From NCBI GenBank assembly GCA_020002185.1, contig CM034531.1, positions 89,678,288-89,742,287 on the forward strand: DNA of 64,000 nt, in the 5' to 3' direction. The translations under genes and the position numbers were made by a program. This DNA comes from Paraescarpia echinospica (taxonomy: Eukaryota > Annelida > Polychaeta > Sabellida > Siboglinidae). The notes under the pieces were generated by a model. The model did not search any database and was not told where the DNA came from. It saw nothing but the letters and a program-made list of their open reading frames with translations. Numbering within the stretch: the stretch's first letter is position 1; each line of letters starts with the position of its first letter. Shown piece after piece: positions 1-10,486 of the stretch.

Positions 1-508
1 ATTTTATGGCTATGACACACTGATAAAAGTCCCTTTTATATTGGACTTTCTGGCCTGGTTTAAATACATAAAAGGATTATGGTCTGAACTGGTATCTAGT
101 ACAAGTTGTTTGCTTAAGGTGGATATTAACTTGGGGTTTCTGGCTGGGGAAAATACTCACATCTGAAGGGAAACCTTTGTAACCTTTATGCAATCAGTGT
201 GCAAAAAAGTTATATCAGTTAGTAACAGAATACCCCAATAGCACGATTATCATCTGATTATCATAAAATGATAACTAGACACACTGACAGACTTATTTAA
301 AGAGCAGTTGTCATCTTTCATTACATCAATAATATTACAACAGTTTTAAACCATCATCAATCTACATACCAACTGTGTTAATATTAAGAATATCCCTCTG
401 ATATCATCCTGAGATCTCAGATAGAGTAAAGCTTAGTTTAACCCAGGTTTAACCCGCCGGGATGGGCAAAACCAGTTTAACCCGGGTTAAACCCCAACCC
501 TGTCAGAT
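1..508. other. AT-rich non-coding DNA
   Basis: No reading frame here looks coding. The only structure I see is a cluster of TTTAACCC/GGGTTAAA-type inverted motifs at about 438-495, which could be the edge of a small DNA transposon. Confidence 0.5.
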
Positions 509-685
509 CTGGGTTCAATTAACTTTTGTCAATTCCAATTAAATTGCAATTCGTGTTTATTTACCAAGGATCAATTCCAATATAATTCAATATACTCACA
601 AGAAGGATCAATTCAATTCATTTTATTCAAATAAAATTCGAGCATATTGTTGATAAATTCAATTCAAATAAGAATTGAACCCTGG
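509..685. mobile_element. Candidate MITE with short inverted ends
   Basis: The left end (509-520) and the reverse complement of the right end (673-685) share GGGTTCAATT in a 177-bp AT-rich block. There is no clear target-site duplication and no coding capacity. This would fit a non-autonomous DNA transposon, but the inverted match is only about 11 bp. Confidence 0.3.
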
Positions 686-1504
686 TCTGCCGACTAAACA
701 TTGATAGTTGTGTGCACAATATCATATTTAATATGTAACTTGTTCAAATCATGTTGTGCTGTAGGTACCAGGGCATGGTACTTACTCATCAAAGATGGGA
801 CATCTGTGTGTTGTGTTTAATGATGTAACTATTAGAAATGAATAAGAAAGACAATTCTTATCCAATAAAAGCGTGCAAGCTATTGCGTGATGTAATCCCA
901 CATGTTCACATTACATGATTGTATATCTTTTTACAAGACACATTGCATATGTCACACATTGTAAGGTCCTTCAAGAAGCTGGGTGTATAAAAAAATATGT
1001 CGTATTTGCATGGCAAACAGTTCCATTTAACACATTCCAATACAATAATTATTGTTTAATAATAAAGAAACAATATTGGATCATCATCAATGTCACGATC
1101 ATAGTCAAAGCAATATGTGTGTTTTTCATGATGTAATTTTCTTGCAATGGAGAAATAAAACAGTTGAATTGCATTATGATGTTACCCTTACTAAATAAGT
1201 GTATTTAATGTATGTGCAAATAATTCCATGCAACATATTCCAGTGCATGTTCATATCAGTATGTAGGCATTTGTTTTCATATTAGTGTGTAGGCATTTGT
1301 TATGCAAGAAATACATTTTGACTATCACAGGAGTGATATTGAGTAAAGAATAAAAAAATATGTATACTATCTCTTCAGTGTTCAAATTAAATCTTCAAAC
1401 AGTGTTTATGATTGATTTATTTTTTTATTTTTTTATTAATCACATAACAAATACATCACTTCAGATAGAAATGTGGTAGAGGCGACATCAAAACTACATT
1501 ACAC
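686..1504. other. AT-rich non-coding DNA
   Basis: Short reading frames such as the one at 915-1136 have no recognisable motif and follow the base composition. I see no gene or clear repeat here. Confidence 0.5.
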
Positions 1505-1835
1505 ATGCTGAAGGCAATTAATGGAATCAGTGGATGTGAAAAGAAAGATAGAAGGACCGGAGGACATGAAGTTACATTAGTAAAGGAGCAGTGTAGATTA
1601 GATATAAGAAAGTTCTCATTCTCACAAAGGACTGTAAATTATTGGAACAGATTATCTCCTGATTGTGTTGGTGCTAGTAGCGTGAATATGTTTAAAAATA
1701 AAATCGACACATACCTTAAAAGGGCGGGATACACATAGATAAAAAGTATTGGACTCTCGATAAGCCAAAAGGCTTCCTTGTCCACCTGCCATCTAGAGTT
1801 AATTTTCTGGATGGCAATTTTGTTAAATCTTGTTT
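1505..1835 (+). pseudogene. 5'-truncated CR1 LINE copy, RT C-terminus and 3' end
   Basis: The frame 1505-1738 encodes the last roughly 77 residues of a CR1-type ORF2: a KKDRRTGGHE motif, SFSQRTVNYWNRL, and the ending KIDTYLKRAGYT. It closely matches the C-terminus of the near-intact CR1 at 52.7-57.4 kb on the other strand. After the stop the 3' UTR carries the same conserved tail (GGCTTCCTTGTCCACCTGCC), ending in TTGTTAAATC-type short repeats. The 5' truncation is typical of LINE retrotransposition. It is one of three copies of this family in the window. Confidence 0.85.
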
Positions 1836-1850
1836 ATGCCAGCTTAAATA

Positions 1851-1994
1851 ATGGGGATATGTTTTGTTTTTGATTGTAATCATCGGAGTTTTTCCAAATC
1901 GTGTTCTTTTTTTCGGTTTCCGACAGATGATCACAAATTGAAGCAGTGGAAAATATTTGCCGTTAAGAATGTTCGTGGTAATCGTGCACCTTAA
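1851..1994 (+). CDS. THAP zinc-finger N-terminus, one exon or fragment
   Basis: A 47-codon frame starts at ATG 1851 with C-x4-C (CFVFDC), then NHRS, SCSFFRFP and a downstream KQWKIF. That is the N-terminal half of the C2CH THAP DNA-binding domain (zinc cysteines, the FFRFP segment and the conserved tryptophan). The second zinc pair (C-x2-H) and the AVPTIF-type end are not in this frame, so this is either a first exon or a fragment. THAP domains occur in host transcription factors and in P-element/hAT-like transposases. The sequence begins 16 bp after the 3' end of a CR1 fragment. No continuation could be found nearby. Confidence 0.5.
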   Translation: MGICFVFDCNHRSFSKSCSFFRFPTDDHKLKQWKIFAVKNVRGNRAP

Positions 1995-2280
1995 AGGTCC
2001 TCAACCAATTCGTTTGCCCATCGCCAATCCGGTTCTTTTAGGTCCAGACGTATAATGTGTGAATAGTTTAACTAGTGCGCACAGTTGGTTTAAAAAAATG
2101 CATACTTGTTTTTTAATCGTCAAAAAGAAAAATTTGTCGTTACACCGCTGACGAAAGCCGATTGCGATGTCGACCTCCTGCGCCATTTCGGTCACGTGTT
2201 TACGCGAGATCGGCATCCCACGTATTCGAAAACAATATCTCTCTGTCTGTATCTGTATATTACGTTGACCGATCAATCTT
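1995..2280. other. Non-coding gap
   Basis: This lies between the THAP fragment and the LINE. A weak minus-strand frame (2001-2276) has no recognisable domain. Confidence 0.4.
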
Positions 2281-2522
2281 GATCATTAGACAACGGTTGG
2301 TTTATTGTTGGAGGAAACAAAAGAAAAAGTAGAAAAAGGAAATATACAAAAGACCAAAAGTATGAGAGAAGAGAGAAAAGATATATAAAATTGCCGTTGT
2401 CTTTTTCAGGTATCAGGTCTAGGCCAATTCGGCAACCGTAGCGGTCCCCGGAGATAAACTCCGGTCGACACAGCCCTAGTCCCTCATTTACCCTACTTCG
2501 GGCAAGGACAAAAACAAATAAA

Positions 2523-3503
2523 TCAGAAGGAAAGCTGGGCAAGCTCCCTTTGGAAAATACCCAAACTGGGAGCCTCAGCAACACGTGCTGGCAAGGAGTT
2601 CCACACAGGAATGACCCTGGGGAAGAAACTAAATTTAAATACATCGGTGCGTGCAGGAAGCTGACGGAACTTCAGGGAATGATTGGATCTAGTTTTTGAT
2701 GAGGCAGGGGAGAGGTAGGGCTGAGGGTCGATATCAACATAGTTGTGGATGATCTTGAAGAGCATGGTCAGTTGTGTCTTGGTGCGTCTTGATGCCAGAG
2801 ACTCCCACTGCAGATGGTCTAGCATGGATGTTACACTGCTAGTGTTATTGTATCTGTTGGTGACATATCTCGCGGCCTTCCTCTGCACAGCTTCAACTTT
2901 ATTTACCTGGTCCTGATGGTGAGGATTCCAGATGGCACTACAATATTCAATGTGGGGTCTTACCAGGGCTTTGTAGGCATTAGTTTTTGTGTCTTCACTG
3001 GCCGACTTCAAATTCCGCTTAAGGAAACCCAGCATGTCATGTGCTTTCTTTGCTGATCGCTCAGTGTGTCGTTTCCAAGAGAGGTCTCTTTGCAGATCAA
3101 CGCCTAAGTACTTTGAGCAGGTGGAGACTTCTAAAGTATGGCCCTTAAGTTGGTAATTAAAGGACTTGGGTTTCCTAGATCTTGTGCAGGTCATGATGTT
3201 ACATTTTTGTTGGTGAAAATCCATGCCCCACTTCTTCTCCCAGCATGCTAGGGTGGATAGGTCTTCCTGGAGAATTTGACAGTCATCCATATATCTAATT
3301 TCCCTGTAGATGATGCAGTCGTCAGCAAATAGACGAGTGCTGGAGTGAAGGTTATTAGGTAGATCGTTGATAAACAGGAGGAACAGGAGTGGCCCCAAGA
3401 CCGTGCCCTGGGGTACGACACGGATAACAGAGGCTTGGTCGGATGATGCTCCATCAACGACTACTTGCTGAGATCTGTTGGACAGGAATTCACCTGATCC
3501 CAT
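2523..3503 (-). pseudogene. LINE polyprotein part 3: RT palm/thumb and C-terminus
   Basis: The 326-residue frame contains VVPQGTVLGPLLFLLFINDLP (palm), the catalytic LFADDCIIYR box, the WGMDFHQQKC block, KYLGVDL, and the C-terminal CSAIWNPH and RVIPVWNSLPARV motifs usual for CR1/Jockey ORF2. The catalytic FADD is intact, so the RT core itself was not inactivated; the upstream frameshifts are the lesions. Downstream there is only 3' UTR with a conserved GGAGTTTATCTCCGG stem. Confidence 0.85.
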
Positions 3504-5124
3504 AATGATGTAGCTTTAACAGGAGTCGCTGATGAGGTACTCGGTCAAACGCCTTCGAGAAGTCTAATATAGCCAGGTCCATCTGCTTGCCCCGGTCCAG
3601 AATGTTTGCTATTTCATGACTTAATGTCAGTAGCTGGGTTTCACAGCTTCTCTTGGCCCTAAAACCATGTTGGCAGTCAGTGAGGATTTTATGTTCTTCT
3701 AGGCGCTTCAATGTATTGCTGACCAAGATGTGCTCCTGCAGTTTACAGCAGAGACTGGTTAAGGAAACTGGTCTGTAGTTGGCGGCAGTGTTTCTATCTC
3801 CCTTTTTGAAAATAGCTGTCACGTTAGCATGTCGCCAGTCATCTGGCACGGACCCTTCTTCCAGCGACTTATTGTAGATGATGGTGAGCAATGGTACGAT
3901 GGCATGAGCACACTCCTTGAGGATTCTTGCCGTGATTCCATCCGGCCCGGTGGCTTTGTGTGGATTGGTTTTTAGCAGGAGTTTCAGGACACCTTCTTCT
4001 GTAACCGTAATGTCAGGCATTGGTGGTAGGGGAATGCCTTCCATGGATGGGGTGGTTGTGATGTCTTCTCTTGTAAACACCGACTTATACTGTCTGTTGA
4101 GGATATTTGCCTTGTCCTTGGGTTCTGAGTACAGCCTACCTCCTTCTCGAAGAGGGGATACCCCTGTAGTATCCTTACGCAGTGTCGTAATGTAGTTCCA
4201 GAACCTCTTCTGGGCTGGTGGTCTGTCCATAGTGTCGTCTTTGGAGTGAGGGGTGTCAATCAATTTATTCACATAGTCCCAATATGCACGACGTTGTTGT
4301 TTCTGGACTTCAGCTCTGGCTGATACGTATTTGTTTCTACTTGCAGTAGATCTTGATTTCTTTGCCTTGCTGTGGAGTCGCTGCAGTCTTCTCCGTGCAG
4401 ATTTCACCTTGGGTGTTATCCAAGGTTTGTGGATCTTATCGCCCCGTACTTCTTTAGATGGAATGAAGTCGGACATCAGAGTGGTGACGGTGTCTCTGAA
4501 TCTAGTCCACAGCTCGTTGGTCCCACATGACTTTGCTGCTTCCTCAAATGAAGGCTTGAACTCATTCAGTTTATCACTAATGGTGCTGAAATCAGCTTTC
4601 TTATACATAAAAATCTTCCGTGGAGCCCGTTTAACAATGAAGGGTCTGAGGCTTGATTCGATGAAGATTGCATCATGGTCAGAAATGCCTGGTATTACGT
4701 TGACGTTGTTGATTAGGGTCATGTTGTTCGTGAAGAACAAGTCGAGGATGTTTGCTGTGCCATCAGTAGTCCGGGTTAGTTGATGCACTATTTGCTCAAG
4801 GTCTGCATTTTGGGTGATTGAGATGAGATGGTTAGAGACAGCTGGATGCACTCCATATGGACAGGTTGACTCTGTTTCCCAGTCTATATCTGGGAGGTTG
4901 AAATCTCCCCCAAGCCATATATGAGAGTTGTGAGGAATCTTGTTGAGGTTATGTTGAATGCAGTCAAGTTGACTTCGATCAGTTTTGCCAGGACGCCGAT
5001 AGTACGCTCCGATATGGAGATCTCTTGCACCTTTGATTTTTACCTTCACCCACAAGAATTCACTCTGGGCATCAACTTGCAGTTCTTCAGGTTCACAGCT
5101 CTCAAAGCGTGAGGAAACCAGCAT
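3490..5124 (-). pseudogene. LINE polyprotein part 2: endonuclease and RT fingers/palm
   Basis: This 544-residue frame continues the endonuclease: GAYYRRPG, the GGDFNLPDIDW block, LDLFFTN, and GISDHDAIF with the terminal catalytic Asp-His. After a basic linker, RT starts at about residue 360: KATGPDGI, FKKGDRNTAANYRPVSLT, QHGFRAKRSC and LDFSKAFDRVPH (the first catalytic Asp region). It stops after HHYGIR, where the palm continues in another frame with a few residues missing compared with relatives. The order and spacing are normal for Jockey-superfamily LINEs. Confidence 0.85.
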
Positions 5125-6011
5125 GAAAACTTCCCCATGGCTACCTGCAGATCTGTCTTTTCTAAATGGTGTAAATCCAGGGGAAAGACCTCACTGGAAT
5201 GGATGGAGTTGTCGAGCCAAGACTCAGTTCCGATTATGATGTCGGCCTGTGTGGAATCGATAGCATTTTCAATGAGAGGTTTTTTCCCTCGAGCGGACTG
5301 ACAGTTCATCATAAGGATTCGCATGGGGAGGTCTTTCCTGGGAAGGCTGTGTTCACGCTGGATGTTACCTCTCGGTGAGTAGTCACTCTGTCTAAGGGGG
5401 CAATTGGGTGATGATGTGGCTCCAGGGTGGTCAAAGCTGAGGTCAGAGTCCGATGTTTCGCATAACGAGGATCTGAGGGGTTCATATGGGTTAGTGGAGT
5501 CACATATAGTTGTATTGAATAGTGTGGTGGAAAAATTGGGTAGACCACAGTTTACACATTCCCAAGTGAAGTTTTTCAGTGTCTTGAAGATACAGTCGGG
5601 CATACCCATACAGTCTTGGTGGTACCAAGTTCCACAAGAGTCGCATCTCACACTAGGGGTAGTCCACTTCACTGCCCGGGAGCATACTCCACAAGGGTAT
5701 TTCGGAGGCCTGGGGCCTGGGTTGGGTTCAGGAGCATATGACTCGGATAGCAGTAGGCTTGCAAGATACAACAGAACAAGCTTGTTCTTACACACTTTCA
5801 TTTTGGGAGAGACACATTTCAGTGAGGTGATAAACTGGGTACCCAATCCCAGAGGGATTTTCATATCTGCTTTCAGCCCGAATATGATGTCGGGACATTC
5901 TGATGTGTCACCAACTATTGGTTTAGTCGGTTTTGTCAGGTCATTCACAAATGCTTTCTTGCCTATATTAAAGGCAACAAAGATGAACAGGAGTGCATTG
6001 AAATGGGACAT
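5046..6011 (-). pseudogene. LINE polyprotein part 1: PHD finger and start of endonuclease
   Basis: The 321-residue frame has a hydrophobic segment around residues 78-90, then a C4HC3 PHD-type finger at about 107-156 (PCGVC, RCDSCGTWYHQDC, WECVNCG), a Ser/Pro-rich linker, and from about residue 230 the start of an APE endonuclease (MRILMMNCQSARG, then GTESWLD with the catalytic Glu). The last about 30 residues are out of frame: the endonuclease continues in another frame from about 5130, where a GGGG run suggests a one-base indel. PHD-bearing LINEs are known in marine invertebrates. Confidence 0.8.
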
Positions 6012-6050
6012 ACCTTCTCGACTGGAGAGATCTTAATAGAAGACAACTTG

Positions 6051-9000
6051 CTATGTGCAACAGTGTACATGTTCTATCTTGACGATCATGGTTTCAAAAC
6101 GGAAGTTAGTAAGCCGGTAGTGGGAAGCTAACAAGGTCAAAGGTTAAGCAGTTGAAAATTCTAGTAACTGGTGTACAGCAACTACGGGTATAAACTATAA
6201 ACTTCCACCGAAATCACTCTCCAGAGTTTGAGAAATGATGAAGGTAAACATTCACAGACAAACCGAATCAAGAATAAATTACAAAGGAAGCAAACACAGA
6301 ATAAAGGTGCAGCTAAAAAAAAGACGTTTCCTCCAACCGGAACCGGAACAACAACATAACAACATACACGTGCTTTGGTGTATCAAGATGAAGATTCCAA
6401 AGTGGTTGTACGAAGGTACGTATTACACTATCGCATTTAGCAACAAGAACGCATAGCCGTATATTATTTCAACGAGAATTGCAACTTGCGAACGTCTACA
6501 TTCGACTCGAGGCTGACTAAGCCTAAGCTAAGGCTAAGCCAGTCACCAGGTCCATGACGATATCAGCCAGAGATTCAGTCAGAGGCTGTGACAACGAGTA
6601 TAATATTTGATATGCATTGCATTTGGTTACGTAGGATCTTGTTAATAAACTATATTATTGCGACAATACATATAGAGAATAGATGACGCGAAATGACAAG
6701 TTACATTGGTTTGGCAGTAGGCCCCTTTTGATCGTGCAAGTAACTTAGTCAGGGAGCATCCATAATTTCGTGCAACAGAACGTAAAACTCTGGAGTATAA
6801 TATTGGTGATCATAATTATTAAAACAGTGTTTTATGACTCACATTTTGATACTATTACTGCAGAATGTTGTTGATTTGCATTATAGTTTATGCAAAATGA
6901 GATTTTTATATGACAACCATGTCCATGATGGTAATGACGATTTTATTCAATATAAAAATGTAAACGTGTAAATACATATGCTCGCACTTGTTTCCATTGT
7001 GGTCCTTGGTGCCTGGCTATAGTTTATGTAATTGGTATCCTGTGATACCTCTCAACTGACATATGCCAGATATTGTGTATTTACCAATATGTGTATATAT
7101 TCTCACCACAGCAATATGTGAATGCATAATACGTAACTTGAATTATGATTTTGCTAGAGGCCACACTGCAACCCAAGAATGGGAATGAGACGAGGCAGAA
7201 GAGGAGCGAAGGAGGTCACCTGGGTCAGGCAGACACAGGGAGGAACATAGTCTGCGGGAGGCCCACATTTGATAAATCCAGGTAATTTCAAATTTATAAC
7301 AATCAAACACGTATAAGTTGTCAACAAATTTTAATGTGCACATTTACATATTTATTTGTTTTCATGCACATTTTAATAATAACATCTTGGACATGGAAAA
7401 CTAAGTTGATTTCTGCACTTATATTATACCCACAGGCATATTAATACACATTTAAAAGTATTTAACATATGGCGATGACTCAGAAATAAGTTTATAAAAT
7501 ATATTATTAATTTTTTAAGAAGGTAAACATACATGTTATGAACCTTTGAATACTTGGCAAGGAAAATATACTGTTAGCATCACAATAACACCTCATTTTG
7601 TCATTTCCGACATTCACCTTGACCATTCAACCTCAGGCAGAACCTTAAAATGTCAAACATGAATATGTGTAGTAGTTACACATGGCAGATACTGACATGA
7701 ATTTGTATACTGAAAACAAAACATATAAATGCGCTTTACTGATTAGCAGAATTCAAATCAGTCTATAATATTGACAAAGATCAGGCATCACTGTAATGAA
7801 ATTGAAAAATTTTTAATTCATGTAATAACAATGAACACCTTGTAAAGAAAAAAGAGTTAAAATGTTTCACCATTTTGAAAAAAGAACATATTCTACTAAT
7901 GTCTGCATGTTGTATCAACCCGTCCCCTCCCTCCTCCTGAACAATCCCGGTAAACACTGACTATTCCTAAGATATAAACATGTATAGATGCAGCTGTAAT
8001 AGCACATTTCTTGCTGCCGTTTTTCTTGTGAAATGCTGCAGGTCACACATGACATTTTTTTAAATATTTACTGATTATGAGAATGAACATTCCATAATTA
8101 TTTAATCCCAACACTACAATGATATCTATTTTTGTTTACTGAAAATAAGCTTTTCTTTACAGGAGATTGGACTAGTGTGCTTAGTACCATTAGTTCTCCA
8201 AGTTAATATGGCATACTGGGCAGTTGTATTTGTCCAGGATCTCGGACGAGATTGTACAGCCATGCAGCATGCTGCATATTAATGGTTTGTCATGTGAATG
8301 TCCACCGATTGATCCCAATTATGTCATGTGTTGCATCCGTGACAGATTCCCCAGTGCCGATGGGGTGTGCACTGGCTTTCAGGTCAGTCGGTTAGCTTAA
8401 CTGACTAAAAACCAATGTAGAATATAGGGTTGCTCGACATACGAATATGGTGACGCCTGACTAGCTCGGCAGTTGGTGATGGAACGGTGGGTGCCAGGGT
8501 CTGGCAGATATAGCAGGAGTCTTCGGGCAACAACTCTTGATGCTGTGAGACAGGTTCAGTGTCGAGCATTCTTCGGTGAACTACATCGGTTTGGATATCG
8601 ATGACATCACTGTATGTGTTCGCTGTCTTCGATGGTACTGCATACCAGCTTCCTGACATTTTGCTGTACATCCGCATCTACCTATACCGGAGACAAAGTG
8701 ACAATTAGCATGACTCTGACATGTATGATATTTTATATGTGATGACACATTTATCGAAAGTCGATAATACATGGTATTTGTATTCAATTAAACTTTAACT
8801 TTTAGCAGTGTCCATGAAAAAATACATCAATTATCCAGCATTGTTACAGTTGTAGGATTTCATTGTTTTTGTGTTGCTGATAGTCAGTGGCAGCCAGCTG
8901 AGTTCTTGCAATGTACACCAGGTACTTGTTATGTACTACACAAGTTTGTGATGAAGTAATGGTATTGAAAGCCTTTTCACATTTTTCAACAACAATCTGT

Positions 9001-9214
9001 TGATACACTGACAGCAGCATTTTATTTGTTTAAGTTCTCTATGTATCATGAGGACTGTTATATTTTTCATGCCATGTTTCATATTTCTAAATTATTCTTT
9101 TTTATCACTGGTTTATATTTTCACAAATAATTTACATTATATTTTCATTTCGCATGATGATTATACACCTGTACCCATTGTACTAATTATTTTATAAACA
9201 ACACTTCAGCAAAG
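6051..9214. other. AT-rich non-coding DNA
   Basis: I see no coding region with recognisable motifs on either strand. The frames at 6235-6456, 7143-7343, 8405-8677 and 8581-8787 lack domain signatures and splice support. Confidence 0.5.
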
Positions 9215-9425
9215 TTAGTTCTGATATGGTGTAGTATCCAGTCCTCAGGATTGCTCAAAGCGCTTTACACTTGACTCCCTGGCAGATTTGTTAAATCGAA
9301 CACCATCTCGACTTATGTGGGAAGCATTCAGCTACACTGAAATTAATATTCAAAGACTACTCGTACAAAATATTGCGGTCTGTAGCCGGTACTCTTCATA
9401 CTGAGTAAACAGAGCAATGTAGCAT
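9215..9425 (-). mobile_element. 5'-truncated SINE, same family as the copy at 35.6 kb
   Basis: Read on the minus strand, this stretch aligns with the body and tail of the full SINE at 35,645-35,975: the shared landmarks are GTCGAGATGGTGTTCGAT, CTGCCAGGGAGT and GGACTGGATACT. The tRNA-like head is missing here, as expected for 5' truncation. Confidence 0.7.
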
Positions 9426-10196
9426 GTAGTGATTGTACATGTAATTCTTAGTCACATGGCGATGACCTTGACTAGTCTAGTCACTATTATTTGTGAGTTG
9501 TAAACATACATACCAAGCATTGCATAAACTACAAAATTTTCGAATGTTATATCATATTGATGTTTTTTTAACAAAGAATCATAATTTATGGTTCTTTGCA
9601 AAACAAAAACAATTATGATTCATAATAGTTATTTTTATTTGATATGTACAGCCCCTGTACATAGTACATTTGTTCAACTAAACATCTTCCTAAGTAATTT
9701 TTTCTCATTGGTTTACATTTTTTGGGCATGCGATATTAAACAAATTTGTTAAATAAACATAATTGTTTAGTCACTAAGTTGTAAACGTACAAGGCATGTA
9801 TAAATTACAACTAGCATCTGACATCATATGTACTAGTGTTGTTTTTTGTAACAAAGAATCTTGATAAAGTTTTTTTTTTTTTTTTTTATATATACCTGAC
9901 ATTTTTTCAACCTCTTCCTAATTTTTGTTTCTATTGTTGTTTTGCATTTTATGTACATGTGATATGTATATGATGTTAAAAATTATTACATTATACACAT
10001 CAAGTGCAGTGATTGTACCTGTAGTTGTATTGTACTTTTCATTATTTTGTAGTCAACCTCAACAAATAGTGTCAATAAAATGTTTTTACTTTACATTGTC
10101 TTTACTTTAATTCGCATGCATTTCTAACAACAATATGCAATTTAACGAGGACACACATTACTGCAAAATCCTCATGCAGACAAACAAAATTATCAC
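9426..10196. other. AT-rich non-coding DNA
   Basis: No gene is seen. A poly-T run occurs near 9871-9888, and several TTGTAAACGTACA-like short motifs recur without clear periodicity. Confidence 0.45.
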
Positions 10197-10486
10197 ATAC
10201 GGGGATGGATCCAGAAATCGAGTCTGGGGGGCACAAAAACCTCCACTGGCGGCCGAACCAAATGGTGTAGTCTAAATTTTGTCGCTACCATGCTGCCATA
10301 ACTTCACCCGCTCCACTGGAGTGGTGATGTTGGAAAACACCATAACTTTCAGCTTATTATTATCACTTAAACTGGGACACATTTCAAACGGTCTGGGAGG
10401 ACACAGTCATGTGGGCCCATTATAAAAGATTTGCAGACACGCCAAATTCTTAAGGTCCAGAGGGGCCCGCCTGGATCCACCTATGA
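10197..10486. mobile_element. Candidate MITE with GGATCCA ends
   Basis: The left end (GGATGGATCCAG near 10,203) and the reverse complement of the right end (GGTGGATCCAGG near 10,480) are similar inverted ends around a 290-bp, more GC-rich insert. G-rich tracts follow the left end and precede the right. There is no coding capacity. This resembles the short non-autonomous DNA transposons common in marine invertebrates. Confidence 0.4.

Larger units (their letters stand above)
2281..6050 (-). mobile_element. Non-LTR retrotransposon (Jockey/CR1 group), broken
   Basis: On the minus strand one element carries PHD finger, APE endonuclease and reverse transcriptase in that order, followed by a non-coding 3' region down to about 2281. 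The reading frame is broken twice, near 5130 and near 3500. The 5' boundary is uncertain: coding starts around 6011 and nothing recognisable lies upstream. It differs from the CR1 family seen elsewhere in the window in sequence and in having a PHD finger instead of an esterase, so it is a separate family. Confidence 0.85.
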
